Source: Setophaga petechia (lineage: Eukaryota > Chordata > Aves > Passeriformes > Parulidae). From it: a stretch of 64,000 nt of DNA. Shown here one piece after another: positions 45,101 to 64,000 of this stretch (position 1 is its first letter; every line of letters starts with the position of its first letter). Under the pieces are notes generated by a model, which was not told where the DNA came from, did not search any database, and was given only the letters and a program-made list of their open reading frames with translations. Position numbers and translations under genes: made by a program. The stretch is from positions 47,901,844-47,965,843 of the forward strand of contig JANCRA010000003.1 in the NCBI GenBank assembly GCA_024362935.1, written 5' to 3'.

Positions 45101-47210
45101 CATCCCAGTGACATCGCCCAGCCAGCCAGGCTGGGAGGTGTGAGACAGACAGCAGTGATCTGTGACAGTCTTTTCCTGTGACACTGACACACAGAGGGAA
45201 TTCTGCCACCACACAATTCCCACTCTAGTGGCAGAGCCCAGGCAGCACAAGGTGGCATTGGTGCCCTGAGCCCCAGCTCACAGCCAGCCCGCAGCTGCTC
45301 CATTGCCCATTGGCCCTGGAGTTACGTATGGGAAAGAGGATACAGTGGGAAATGTGAGAAAGGCTAATCACTATGGCTAATTACCAAGAGAAGTAATGAC
45401 TTTAAAGCCCACCAGTGTCTTGGCTGTAAAGACTCACTCATGCATGGGAAGAAGGTGTCTGTATTGAAAGGATAGTACTGCAAAGCAGGAAAGGGAATTG
45501 TCTCCCAGCACTGAAACACAGTCGGAGCCTTCTGAAAGCATCAGTGACAAACCAGATCCACAATAGAAGAACTCGTGCTAGAGTCAGCTCAGACTCATAA
45601 ACCACATTACTTTAAAATATCTGGACCACCAAGTGTGACTGACAGTCTGCTTCTGCCCCTTCCCACTCTCATTAAATCCCAGTGTGCTGCCACAGCACTG
45701 AGCAGCCCTCGGCAGCAGGACACAGCCAGCCCTCACTGCTGCACACAGACAGGAGAAGGAATTAAGTCTCCAGCAACAATCTCATCTCAGCTGTACACAG
45801 CATCAGTTGTGTCAGCACCTCGGGTCTGATTTCAGTGCAGTTCCTTATTAAATATATGTGGCTGTGTCTTTAGATAATTCCTTGAGAAGTTTCTTTTTTA
45901 TGCAAGCCAAGTTTCCTGTGACCTCTCCTGCCTTTGGAGGATTTAATCTCTTCTTTTTTATACCACTCTCTCTGCCCTTTCTTGGGAGCTTTGGGTGCTG
46001 AAATCTGCATCAGCAAAAGGCAGATCTACGGATTTAAACATGGATGCAGGAAAATGTCAGCTCAGCAATTCTGAGCAGCACCCAAGCATCTGGCAACTAG
46101 AAAAGAATAAAAATTCTGCCTTTCCCAATTAAATTTAGCATGTCTGGTCTGGAAGCAGCTCTAGGACAGCAGGCTCCACTCACAGGATAGTTTTTCATTA
46201 GGAAAAGCTGATTTGGCCTCTGCTCTTGAGGTTCAGAAGTGCACACCCGGGCCAGATTCACCAGGAAGGATCACAAAGCCCTACCTGAAATCAGCCTCTT
46301 CTCTTGGTGCTCCAGGTGCTGAACCAGCACACACAGGAACACATCAGGATTGCTGTTCCTGAGATATAAGGAAAGAGTAAAGTTGATGTATCCCAAAGGA
46401 GGACTGAGAGTGTTTAATCCAAACTGGTACAGTCAGCTTGTCCCCTGGGCTGCAGAGCCTCCACTGCTCCTGTTCTGATTTGGCAGCAGGTATCTGGGTT
46501 ATGCCCCAGTGGTGCCTCCCAAGCAGCCCCAGCCGTGCAGGAAGGGCAGGGTGGAACTCAGCAGACATTTTAATTTACAGCTCAGCAGTTCCCTGGAGAC
46601 TGATAATCCTGCGGCTGTCTCTGCTCTTGTTTCACAGGATAACGTGCTGGAGGCAGTGGAGGAGAAGAGGAGCACAAGCTTGTCCTCACTCTTTTACCTT
46701 CTATGAAATCAGCTTTCAGCACCTATGCAGTGCCCTTCAGCACCATTCACAACGTGGGGTCCCCATCACCGCCCACTCACAGTTCTAGCATCCCCCCTCC
46801 CTATCTGTGTGTCAAAGGACAGGGAAGGGTGCACACACTCCCACCCTACAGAGAAAACACCATCACTTATCTATTTGTTTGGCATATATTGCAGCTGCGT
46901 GGCAAGCCAAGGAAATGTCTACTGGATGCACTTTATTTTATTTAATGACTAATTCTTTTTAAACTTATGGCTTGGGTTTCTGGGCACACACGCTGTTTTT
47001 TCCCAAAGGCTGGAGGCATGTGCCAGGGGCTGTGCCAGCAACTGGAACAGCAGGAAGAGGTGACTGGCAAAGCAGAGGGGTGAGGTGTTAGGGTGTAGTT
47101 CAGTAGGTGGGTGAAGAAGTTGTGTTCAGAGCTCTTGTACTAGAGGTTTCCACATGGTTGAAGTGTTGGCAGAGGTGTATGGTAGTGGCAGGGGCTGCGG
47201 GGCATGAGCA

Positions 47211-47232
47211 GGATGGATGGATGGATGGATGG
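47211..47232. repeat. (GGAT)n microsatellite
   Basis: Five and a half GGAT units in the 3' flank of CCDC9B, followed by a degenerate GGAC. Seen directly. Confidence 0.9.
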
Positions 47233-48894
47233 ACGGAGCACTTCTGACAAGCACAGATCAAGCCAGCACCTCCTGCTTGAAGAGCCTCCAGCTGTCCTCC
47301 CCTTTTAGAGGCTGAGGAGCACATCAGGACAGTGCTTTGTGCCAAGGAAGGTGCCTGCTTGGGTGACCAGGTGCGTGCATAACCCAGCAAACTCTGTGCC
47401 CCCTTCCCAAGCATAACTGGGCATCCCTGCAGCACAGCAAGGAGGGGGACAGCACAATAATCTTCCTCCTCCACCACACTGCCCAAAGCAGTTGGCAGCA
47501 GGACCCAGGCCAAACTGGAGCTGGAGGGCCAAGACTTTTGTATTAAACATTTTCACCTTCCTGGTTGTGCCTTCCATAGCCTTGTGTTTCATTAAGAGAG
47601 CAGGAATCCTCTCTAAGCTGCTCTGCAGACCTTCTGACCTGGCCTTAAAGATACCTTTCAAATGGAGGATCTGGAGGAGCTTTACAAGCACAAACATGCA
47701 GGAATTCTAGCTGCTTGGCTTTCCAGTTACAGCAAGCTAGGACCCAGCTGGAATACAGCTATCAGTTAAGGAGAAGGCACAAGGAATAACACAACATAAT
47801 TTCTGACTTCTGAATGACAGGGCAGAGTGAGCATCACTCTCACTTCAAGGCTGCTCTAAAATCTGATGCCAGAGTAAGCGTCCCTGGGACAGGTATATGT
47901 GGAGACTGTCTGGAATATCCTGCAGGATGTTGGCTGACCAGGCTGGCAGACTGCCCTGGAGATCAGGTTGGCACGTGTGGACTGAAATACTCTATGCTGC
48001 TTTAATAAACTAATATTTGCACAGACAAACATTTGTTTTCCCACGTGACTTAGACCCGTGACACCTATCATGAAGCACAAGCCTGGGAATTTCCTCCATG
48101 TGCCAAATTCAGGAGATTTTACTGGCATTACACCAGGTATTATCAAGAAACAGAGCATGCAGCTTTTGTGTTTTATCAGTAGAAACATCTCCACCCCACC
48201 AAAGCCCAGACTGGGTTTATTTGGACTTATCCAACAGATAAAAGAACAGATAAATTGTAAAACTGCTCCAGGTCCTGGAGCTTCTCCATCACTGTTAAAG
48301 GCTGATTTTCCTTATCTGACTGGCTCAAAAACCTGTTTGCTATTGTTTAGTTTTTTAATTCATTATTACTTTATACATCAGGTCTCTGACCTGACTCTTG
48401 GTCCAGTCAGACTGAGTTATTACCAGCATTTCCCAGGAGCCAGCTTCCCTCATGATCCATGGAACACACAGTCTCAGTTCAAGAGCTGTTGTGCCCCAGG
48501 AACAGTTGGACACATGGCCAGGCAGGAATTTTACATTGCCCTGGTCCAGGACTGTGTTGAAAGATAAAAAACCTTACTGCCCTAGACTCCATTCTGAAAG
48601 GAAAACCCATCACTGGTCCTCCGTTCCCTCCTTTTTTTCCTTTCTTCTGAGTGACTTTGCAGGTAATGATGCCCAGGAAGGACTGAGTCCAATCCAGGCT
48701 CTGGGAATGGGACTGGACAGCTTGTGCCTGTTCTAAGTGTATTTTTTCCTGCTCATTAACACTTTGCTCAATGCACTTTGTTTGGTGCCTGGGTTGTGAT
48801 TTTTCAGACAACTGTGGCTTAGCTGTTTCTTCTTTATGGTGAGAGAAAAAACTGAAAAGTTGACAAATCTGATGTAGAGGGATTATTTATATGA

Positions 48895-48900
48895 AATAAA
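48895..48900 (+). terminator. Candidate distal poly(A) signal (CCDC9B side)
   Basis: AATAAA in an AT-rich context with TCCTGTGTCTTACT about 20 bp downstream, a typical GT-rich downstream element. It would end a plus-strand transcript converging with INAFM2. Which transcript uses it is inference. Confidence 0.3.
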
Positions 48901-51900
48901 AGTTGGAATGAGGAAAAACCTCCTGTGTCTTACTATTTCTCAGTTCCTCATGTAGAGATTTCTAAACGGAATCAGTAATCTCTGCCTTTTAGAGCAACAG
49001 CTCCAGTTCAGAGCACTGATTCCTTCAGGAAGCACCAAACTCCTGGGCTAGCTCAGCTTCCTCACCACAAAAGCACCCTGCAACAATGCCAGGAAGATGA
49101 GGATCACTTTTTCATTGAGGCATCAGAGCCACCACCTCATCACCATTGCACTTTTCCTGCAAGCAAATGCAAGGACAGCTCACAGAGTTCAGAGTCACCT
49201 GCCTGCACAGGACTTGTTCCTTCCCAGCAATGGCTGGTAGCTCAGGGATTCCGTGGAAATTGTTCCAGCTTTTCCAGACACAAGGGAAGCAGCAGCACTC
49301 CCAGGCAGAATGCTTTTTCCTTCAAACGAAAGATCAGCTGGCCACTAGACAGTGTTCTTTTCCTTAAAAGTTTAGAATTCAATTTCAACACAGCCACTCT
49401 GTAGCTAAAACTATCAGAACTGATCCCAGACTAGTGAGTCAGCTCTTGCATAAAGAAGGTAATTTAAGAAACTTCAAGCCAAGGACAAAAATGCATTTGG
49501 ATAAAGTTGGAGATACTTGTTTCCAAAGTAATTACTGAAGCAGGCAATTACACAAAATCCTGATGGCAGTTCAGCTCTCCATTCCTACCTCAACAAGTCC
49601 AATACCTGCAGCAGGAGCATACACACAGACCACTAACCAGTAAAGCCCAATACAGAGTCTCTAGATATAAAAATGACAGAAAATTTCACTGGTTTTCCAC
49701 AACGATCTTCCTCCAGATAAACTGGTTACAAGTGGCAGAGAACACTAGCACTTGGCTATCAACTTTGTATTAAAAGTGCATAATACAGTAATTAGTTCTT
49801 TTCAAGTCAATGGGAGGCCCAGAGCAACAGAAGGATACAGCACGGCTGGGAAGTTCAGGAAGTTCAGGCAGCCTGCTGCCTTCCCTGGAAAGGTTGTACA
49901 GCAACAGCTCAGCCAGCTCCCAGGCTCTGCAGCACTGGCAGGCAACACTGGAAGTCCATGGCTGATTCCTGCTCACACCATCCCAGTGCAGTGACACAGC
50001 ACCTGGCCAGTTTTCCCAAAACTGCCTCTCAACACGTGTGGAACAGCCACAAGCCAAGCTTCATCCCCTTAGCTACATGCTCCAGCTCAGGTATGACTGT
50101 TTCTTATGCCATTCCCCTCTCTGTGTGCTCCAGCAGCTCCAGGACTCAGAGCCAGCTGTTGGTAACACCCCCTGAGCAGCCCACCGAGATCAGCTTTGAC
50201 TTCTCTGGGGGAAATCCCCGATGGCCAGAAGCAGCCACTGGTTTTGTTATCATCCCTACAACACACAAACTGCTTTTCAGCTACACTCAGGGATTAAGCC
50301 AAGACTCCCTGTCAGAAATACTGCACAGGAATCTGGGATTAAGATGATGTGCATTGCATCAGATGAGCCCGCAAGAGAACGCGCACGGGGAAAAAAGAGC
50401 TTTTAGAGATGGAAACGTGAGCCAGCTGCTGGAGCTGATTACATGCTCCAGTAACTCTTTTTCCTGCTATTTCCCTTCCTTCTGGTCCCTCTGCATGTGA
50501 GTTACACTAAATGCTCTCCTTGGACAAACTGGACTCATTTGGACAAGACCAGTCTGCACAGGCAGAGGGCAGGTATTAGATGTCTACAACAAAATCAAAA
50601 AGCTTTAAGGTATTTCACTCACATTTGAGTATTTCCTTCATCCAACTGACTTCCAGATGTCTTCCTTCCTCACTGACATGCACACATAGGAACATGGCAC
50701 AGCTCTGTTGGTAGGTGACATGCAGGACAGCAGCTGTGTGAAGGGAATAACCTTCCCCAGCAATTCAAAGGAATCAACATCTTGAATCACAAGGTTACAG
50801 TAATTTCTACCTGGGAAGCAACACACAACCCCAACCATGTGCCTTGTCGTGCCTGATACAATCACACTAAGTGAACCTGAATTTTATTATTTTTTTGAGG
50901 AGCAACGAAGGGAAAGGGTGAACTGGAGCTGAAGTAACACAACAGACGACACAACCATCTGCCTTTTAAACCTCAGCTTTACCCCAGACTGGTGACTGCA
51001 CCATTTTAGGGCACTAAAGCAATTCTGCTGAGATGCAGATGACTGTCTCAGTACAATGATAGCAACATAATGCAAAAATTCCCAGTCCAAGTATCTGTTG
51101 CAGCCAATCTACTTCCCAAGAAATCCCTAGTGCCCTGAATTTTAAGTTAGCTTACATCTAGAAACCAGTCCAGATGAGCCATTTTTGTTACTAGAGTATT
51201 TGCAAAGTACACTTAGTCACTGATTTCTTCGACAGTCTGTCATGACAAGGGTAAGAAGCACAGCAACGGCTCATCACACGCTGACAACAGCATCCCAATG
51301 GAAACACATCTGCCTCCAGAGGGCTATGACTCCTGGCTAGGAAAAGGATGGGGAAAAGATTGAAAGCTGATGAATATAGGTCCAGAAGATTTGGAAAACC
51401 AGGCTGCTGCAATCACCAGAGCTCCCTGGCCATTAGGCCGGCAGCACACAACTCTTCTGCATCTTCCCCAGGCAGCTTCCCCTCCCTCACACACTCAGTA
51501 CAACCGGAGTGAAGCCCCAGGATGCTCCAAAGCCAGTTGTAACAGGCACAGAAATAGCAGCATTTCACTGAAATCTGTTTGTCAGCAGAGGAGAAGATGC
51601 AAAAACACAGTCTGGGAACTCACCAGGCCTGCACTTTCCTACAGGAATGCAGACAGCCACAACCATCCTTGTACTGGCTCATCAACTATTTTTAGCACCA
51701 GAAGGGGAGGCAGCCATCAGTGAAGGGCCTGTTCCCTTTGATCCAGTGGATCTGAGCACTGTCTCTGTCCCAGAGATCCTTTGCTACCAAAACCACAAAC
51801 CAGGTAAAGAACTTTAGGTTGTTCCTGCTCCCGAGTACAAGGCATCTCTCAGCAGTTACACGACAGGTTGGAAGAGGGCCACGCAGCCCATTTAATTCCA

Positions 51901-53593
51901 TTCACTTCCTCTCCCCTCTGCACCACACAGCCAGGCTCTATTAGTCTTCTGAGAGCAACTGTAGTTAAAGTGAAGGATGCCAGGAGGCCCTGGGCACTCA
52001 GCACACAAAGTCACCAGCTCCAAGCTGCAGGCTAGCAGCAGAGAAATCCCAGTATCCATGTCATTGCACGCAGCTTATCTCCAAGGTTTTACAAGTTAAA
52101 CACAAGCTCCTCCTCAGAGACACTTCCCAACTGGTTCTGCATTACCACCTGAGCTGAGAAGCAGACTAAACTCAGCTGGCACCACAATGAACTTGGTTTC
52201 TCTGTCATTCATTGCTCCCTTGGGAAGCTGCAGGAACTTTGCCCCACAATCAAAGGTGTACCCTAAGGCCAGCAAGGCACTGATGTCACCAGGACCAGAA
52301 TTACTGTGGGTGTGAGCAGCCCCACAGAAGGATCAACATGCTGCAGGCAGAACCACCAAAGGAACACAGTCCCCCACTCACAGAACAGACACCCGTGGGG
52401 CCTGGAGCCGGTGCTGCTCTGGGACACTCAGCCTTCCCCCTGCAGATGAACAGGGAGAGCAGAGAAGCACCTCAGGAGGTGACAGCTGCAGGGCACCCAT
52501 CTGCTGACACAGTACTTCCAGCTCTTCCACCTGCCCCGCAGGAGGGTGGCAGTGATCCCATGATTTTGGCTAAAGTGACTAAGCGGGATCATTTTGTCCT
52601 TCCCATCAGCTTTTTGTTCCAACAACACAAAGCATTCCCTGCATGCTCCCCAGAAAACTGGAAAAGAGGGTGAAAAGATAACAAATCACTCTCCATTCAT
52701 CTCATTTCTCCCTGCAAACCCTCTGCTCCTGGTTCTACCTTTCTCAGATGGTGTAAAGGCAATGCCCAGCTGATGATGCAGCCTTAACAAACCACCACAG
52801 TCCCAAACTCCAATTTTGATATGAAATAGCTCTTTTCAAGCAGCCAAATGCTGTATTTTATAGTACCTTTGTGACCTGCACAACTCAAATACGTACGCCA
52901 CGTTACACCACATTTGCATCCCTCAGCAGAAGGAATCTGAAACTGCTGTGATTCTTTCATAGGGATGCACCACAGCCTGGCAGCCTCACAGATTCAGCTG
53001 AATCCATCCATCTGGAAAGAAGCAGCTTGAAACAACATGGCTCTTACGGTTTCCTAGTTTATATCTCACATCCCAGAGTCATTAAAGGCCATTTCTTCAC
53101 CCTGCTCATCAAGGAATAGAAGATTTCTGAGGACCACAGGGCAGGAAACCATGGAGCTGGGAGGACAGCCTTCCCAGGACTCACCGGGAGCTGCCTGGGT
53201 CAGACCTACCCTGGTTCTGCATGCCCCAGAGGTGCGGGGACGATCTGTGAGCGCTGCCATCCCTTGCAGGCAGCAGCACGAGGGCACAACCGCGGGTACA
53301 ACCACGCCGCAGCTCAGAGCCCACCAGCACCCACTGCCACAGCTCTGCCTGCTCTGCCAGCACTGATCAAACGTTTCCAGCACCACTGCTTCGATTCCAC
53401 AATTAGCCATGCACAGAGGTTTCTCCAGCCTCACCTACAGAGACCACTAATAAATGAATCAACATCATGTACCATAGCTGCCCATGGCAGTGGCCAAATT
53501 TTTGCTACTCAGACCCCTTCCAGTTCAGCATTCCTCCTCCCACCACCGAAGAGAACATACTTTGTTACAGAGACTTTCATATTGGGAAAATAT
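48901..53593. other. INAFM2 3' flank, possible long 3' UTR
   Basis: This sequence lies downstream of minus-strand INAFM2. It lacks recognisable repeats or exons. Two minus-strand poly(A) hexamers could end INAFM2: ATTAAA at 53594-53599 for a short 3' UTR, and AATAAA at 50883-50888 for one of about 3.2 kb. Confidence 0.4.
50883..50888 (-). terminator. INAFM2: Candidate distal INAFM2 poly(A) signal
   Basis: AATAAA on the minus strand (TTTATT on the plus), 3.2 kb after the INAFM2 stop. A long 3' UTR without repeats is common for single-exon genes of this kind. Unproven. Confidence 0.25.
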
Positions 53594-53599
53594 TTTAAT
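53594..53599 (-). terminator. INAFM2: Candidate proximal INAFM2 poly(A) signal
   Basis: ATTAAA on the minus strand, the commonest variant hexamer, about 470 nt after the INAFM2 stop, with a TCTCTGT stretch downstream. Unproven. Confidence 0.25.
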
Positions 53600-53939
53600 A
53601 TAGTAAACAAGTCAATTTACCTTCCACATATTTTAAATAAGTTTATGCTCATCGTTAAACAAAACTGTTTTTACTTCAACAATGGATTACAGCCTCTAAA
53701 TTCGTATTGTTCCCAGCTGATCCTGTAAATAGCGAGGAATTTTGGACACCGATATCCTTGTATAGGTAACAGACTGGCATAAACAGCGCAGGAATTCAAT
53801 GCGGGTTCAAAGGGAGAGAAGCTAGCCCTGGTGAGGAAGAAAACGAAGCCACAAAATTCCCTTTTGAGGAAAAATCGGGGGGAAAAGAAGATACCGCAGT
53901 TCCACCGAGTCCAAACGGGGCCGAGTCAGTCTCCAGGTC

Positions 53940-60670
<6,731 letters not shown>

Positions 60671-60679
60671 AATTGGGCT

Positions 60680-60834
60680 GGGATATAAGAGGTTGTTTGC
60701 TCTCCGATGCCAACAGAGGCCATGGCAGAATGCCCTGCCACGTGAGAGGCAGAGATAGAGGAGAGGGGGCTAAGGAGGAGTGAGCTGTGCAGTTGCTCTT
60801 GCTTGTGGTAGCTGAGGAGCACATCTGCAGGACC
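60680..60834 (+). promoter_or_regulatory. PLCB2: PLCB2 candidate core promoter and 5' UTR
   Basis: A TATA-like GGGATATAAGAGG lies at 60679-60691, 145-155 bp ahead of the PLCB2 ATG, which would place initiation near 60715. The region is not a CpG island, as expected for a gene with restricted expression. An 8-codon upstream frame (ATG at 60722, TGA ending 60745) would then lie in the leader. An acceptor-like CATCTGCAG just before GACCATG leaves open that the leader is spliced from an upstream exon. Confidence 0.35.
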
Positions 60835-60918
60835 ATGTCTGTGCTGAACCCTGTCCTGCAGCCCACGAAGGTGAAGGACTACCTGTGCAAGGGTGACCGC
60901 TTCATCAAATGGGATGAT
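60835..60918 (+). CDS. PLCB2: PLCB2 coding exon 1 (start of PH domain)
   Basis: PLCB2 is a phosphoinositide phospholipase C of the beta class, activated by Gq alpha and G beta-gamma. It cleaves PIP2 to IP3 and diacylglycerol at the inner face of the plasma membrane, and acts in blood and taste cells. The ATG at 60835 in a good context (GACCATG) opens 28 codons reading [20 protein letters not shown] then DRFIKWDD, with donor GAT|GTGAGT, phase 0. Human PLCB2 begins [20 protein letters not shown] followed by ERFIKWDD (from memory). The exon is the first strand region of the PH domain. Exon 2 is not present before the window ends. Confidence 0.93.
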
Positions 60919-63900
60919 GTGAGTACTGGGGTGTTCTTTCCCTGGGCTGTGCCTGTGGTGGCAGGGAGACACTGGTTGGGTCACGGTTTGTGGGGAGGCT
61001 GGGAGCCTGTGTTCAGTGTGGTATCCCACCTGACAGCAGAGATCTCTAGATGGGGGGAGGGAACTGGGAAGAACAGGAAAGCTGAGGACTGAAGTTAAGG
61101 GGATGTTGTGTGTGTGTAAGGGGCTGGGGATATGTGTTCTACATCTCTTATAGTGGAGGATGGAAACAAACGGAGCGAGTGTGCTCTGGGTCTGTGTGTG
61201 CAACTCCTGGCATAGGACACAAGGTCCAGCCCTGAGGAAGGTGGTCGCTGCTGGGAGTGTCTGTGTGGTGATATGCAAATGGCACATTTGGACTTTCTGG
61301 AGGAGCATAAGGAGTAGGGTAGGATCTACTCCAGAGCAAAAAGCACACATTGCACTTTTCAGATAGAGATGAAATCAGGCTCCAAGTTGCTTCCTCTTAT
61401 GGCCCTGTAGCCTGAGTGGATCGGGGGTGAGCCATGTCCTCCCACGCCTGCCCGGCCCCTGGGTCTGGGAATGACTGAAGAGCAAAGGGCCTGTGCTTTA
61501 GCAGGGCTGAAGCCTCAGGGTGCTGCAGCAAGCTGCTGCTCTCTCCAGCTCATTGTCCTCTATACCTTCAAAACAGCTGCTTTGCAGTCACTGCCTTTCT
61601 GTGTGAGGGGAAGAAAGTGTAGAGCAGCAGCAGTTCATTGGAATGTAAGGGTTCCCCTCCTCACTTTCTAAGGAGGCAAAGGAGTGCTTACCCCAGCACC
61701 TACAGACCTGAGCAGGAGAAGAGCAGCTGCCCATCTGTGCTGTCTGGAGATGGACTGTCTGCTGTTGGGCATGGATGTTGATAAAAGGGCGAAAGCCCAG
61801 ATTATTGTTGTTCACAGGGGCCTGGGGAGGTGGTTCATGTGGTGTTGCAAATGAGAAGATCAGAAGGAGCCTGCAGCAGCAGTGCAGGAGGGATTAGCAC
61901 TTTTGTGGTTATGAAGCTAGAATAGAGTGTAAAGTCCCAAAGGCGCATGTGGGGGAGTGGATCACCTGTGCTCAACATCAGTGGGGTGGTCCAGCAGCAC
62001 TGAGAATGAGAACAGTGTACTGTGCAGCTGGCAGGAAGGATGGATGTGAGGAATAGGAGTTGGAATATGGCTGCCAGTTCCCCTGTGAGCAGTACATAAA
62101 CAGGAGGATGACACCGGGGTACAGTGAAAAGCACAGCCTTCCTCTTTCCTGTGGGCCTACTCCCTGCAGAGTGCACTTGGGGCTTCTCAGAATTTGAAGT
62201 CTGCTTTCTCAGAATAACAGTAGCCAAACTTGTCTAAAATTGCTGATGACTTTGTGTTCAGTCCTTGGGGGCCATTCTCCCAAGAATTGGAAGCTGTTAA
62301 GTACATCACTGGGTATTCCTGGGTTAGGGTCCCCTGAAAACCAATGTGAGTCAGTTGGGCTTCCAAGACCCACCAAGTGTTTATTTCCTGCTGTAGCTGT
62401 TGATTAGTGAGCTCAGTTCCCATCTGGATCTTTCCTTAAGGTTTATATATTTGTAAACATTTCTAAGTGCTTGCCTCGACTAAGTAGTTTACAGGCCTGA
62501 TCTCCACCAATAAAGAAAGGCTTCTCCATGAGTGGGCTGTTCTGGTCACATTGCTCCATCACATTGGGCTTTCCCAATCCTTGGTTAGACTAGGCTGCAG
62601 AGGATGATGGTGAGAGCTCCAGATTGCAGGACTGCTGCACTTTAGAATTCATGAGTGTTAAGTTTTTTGTATCTTTTTCAATTGACACGACTGTACTGTT
62701 GGTAACAGTTTTGAACTCTCTCCAGGATAAGTGAGGCAAAGGAGTTCAGGAAGATCAGGCTGGCCTCTTAAATCACTATTCAGCTTGGGACTGAACTAGA
62801 GCCTTCCAGCAAAAAAGCAAACCCACGCTTCTTCTACAGAGCCTCACCTTGTCCAGCTTTGGTAAGGCTCTGTCTAGAGGAGAGAGCAATGGGTCCCTGA
62901 CAGGCAGGACTGTTCTGACCTGTCCCATGGAGTTAGTTGGAGGACCTCGGGGTAAGGAGCAGCTCTGCAGTGCTTTGGTCAGCATTCAGCAAGCTGGGGC
63001 TCCTAAACAGATTGAAGAGGTGAAGTTCTGCTACATGGGTGGTAGCTGAGTTAAAGAACCAGCTGGGAACCCTGTCAGAACCCCAGGCAGGGCACAAGGC
63101 AGTAGCTGACCTCTTGAGCAGGGCAGATGGGTATGGGTATGGCTCTGTGCTGCCTCTGAGTCCTCATAGTAGAGTCAAAACTGTTCCTATCTCGGAAAGA
63201 TTATGCATTACAGGATTTTAGCAGACAGTGCTTGCTTTTTGCCCCACAGAGTGAGAAGCAACCAGGCTGGCTGCCAGACCATCTTCTGTAGGATTCCCCA
63301 TTTCCTTTGCTGCCAGGAGCTGCCCCATTGGAAAGGCTGCCTGCATCCCCTGGCAGGCCTGGCCCTGCCTAGGAGTCTGGCAGGCAGCAGCTTCCTTGCA
63401 GCCTCAGCTTGCCCTCCAGAAAGCTGCTTGGTGGGAGATAAGGGTAATCTAGAACATGGCACAATCCTCTGTGGTGGTACTGTGGGGCCTGTTCTGCTCT
63501 CCATGGCCATGTGTGCAGGGAGCAGCCAAGAGCTCTGGGAACATGGACATGGTGCTGGGCAGGCTGGTGCTGGCCCTGGCACAGCAGGGGAAGACAAGAG
63601 GCAGTAAAAGGACCACACACAATGTGCTGTGCGATGAGCACTTTACTGCAAATGTTGTGTATGGAATGGAGGTCCCTGAAAATGTAGATACACACACTAG
63701 AGTGAAGTATGAGTTGAGTAAAAAACTGAAGAATCTGAGGCCAACAGACAAGTACAACTTCCAGATTTCATTACTGGTTTCATATTAGCAGTGATGTGTT
63801 TCAGCTTCCTGAATTGAATCTGGCTCCTTCCCAGAAATGGCTGTGTGGGGTTCAGGATCAGCCCCAAATGATTTCATCTCATTGCAGCCTCTGGTGTGGG

Positions 63901-64000
63901 TGTTTGTGTAGCTGCTTCTTTCTATAGTCAGTGTAGAGACTATATGTGGAGTTTCAGAATCCCCATCTAAAGCAGCATAATGATGCTGCATTGATGTATC
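60919..64000. other. PLCB2: PLCB2 intron 1 (continues right of window)
   Basis: The next PLCB2 exon should begin with the PH-domain segment after KWDD; I did not find it, so the intron is longer than 3.0 kb. A 242-codon open frame on the minus strand over the exon (60622-61350) is a shadow. An open frame at 63456-63788 ends with a lysine- and threonine-rich stretch, but I recognise nothing in it. Confidence 0.6.

Larger units (their letters stand above)
42122..48900. other. CCDC9B 3' flank / probable 3' UTR
   Basis: No coding exon is visible. If the donor at 42150 is used, plausible 3' UTR acceptors are CTCTCTCCTTCACAG at 43024 and GTTTCACAG at 46638. AATAAA hexamers occur at 43545, 43907, 44784, 48003 and 48895; the last, in TATGAAATAAAAGTTGG, is followed by a GT-rich stretch and is a good candidate for a distal end. 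A (GGAT)n microsatellite lies at 47211-47232. Open frames on both strands, including 169 codons at 48058-48567, have no recognisable homology and fall within what chance allows. Confidence 0.45.

Noticed and set aside
48058..48567. A 169-codon plus-strand open frame
   Set aside because: Its length is within chance for 64 kb in six frames. It has no domain, no splice context, and lies in a probable 3' flank.

Overview
The window looks like bird nuclear DNA. Its intergenic and intronic sequence carries CR1 LINE fragments, including 3' ends with the typical degenerate ATTCTATG-type tail. It has short multi-exon genes with CpG-island promoters and no mammalian SINEs. I cannot name the species; a songbird-like genome is only a guess. 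The genes match the amniote block DISP2 - PHGR1 - CCDC9B - INAFM2 - PLCB2 (human 15q15.1, chicken chromosome 5 from general knowledge), in the inverse orientation to human. Exons were read by eye from reading frame, splice sites and phase, and by comparison with protein families recalled from knowledge; no search was run.

Layout, left to right. 1-11.2 kb: the 5' end of DISP2 on the minus strand, with coding exon 1 in a CpG island at about 11.1 kb and coding exon 2 at 3.5-4.0 kb; the rest of the gene lies beyond the left edge. 11.86-12.2 kb: a histidine-rich minus-strand exon in the position and orientation of PHGR1, whose His-rich reading switches frame once. 12.2-22.4 kb: mostly unexplained flank, with a long open frame followed closely by a poly(A) signal, a CR1 copy, and one half of a 285-bp duplication. 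22.5-42.1 kb: the complete CCDC9B gene on the plus strand, 12 constant coding exons (623 codons, all phases consistent) plus one possible 63-nt cassette exon. 42.1-54.0 kb: 3' flanks of the convergent CCDC9B and INAFM2. 54.07-54.45 kb: the intact single-exon INAFM2 on the minus strand in a CpG island. 60.8 kb: the first coding exon of PLCB2 on the plus strand, with intron 1 running off the right edge.

These genes do not form an operon or a pathway. DISP2 is a Dispatched-family RND protein, INAFM2 a small single-pass membrane protein, PLCB2 a G-protein-activated phospholipase, and CCDC9B a coiled-coil protein of poorly known function. The most interesting observations are these: (1) a direct duplication whose copy in the CCDC9B CpG island keeps its CpGs while the upstream copy has lost nearly all to TpG/CpA; (2) tandemly duplicated, same-phase exons in CCDC9B; (3) the frame-switching His-rich PHGR1-like locus; (4) a perfect GATA-site hairpin in DISP2 intron 1; (5) an orphan open frame followed by AATAAA.
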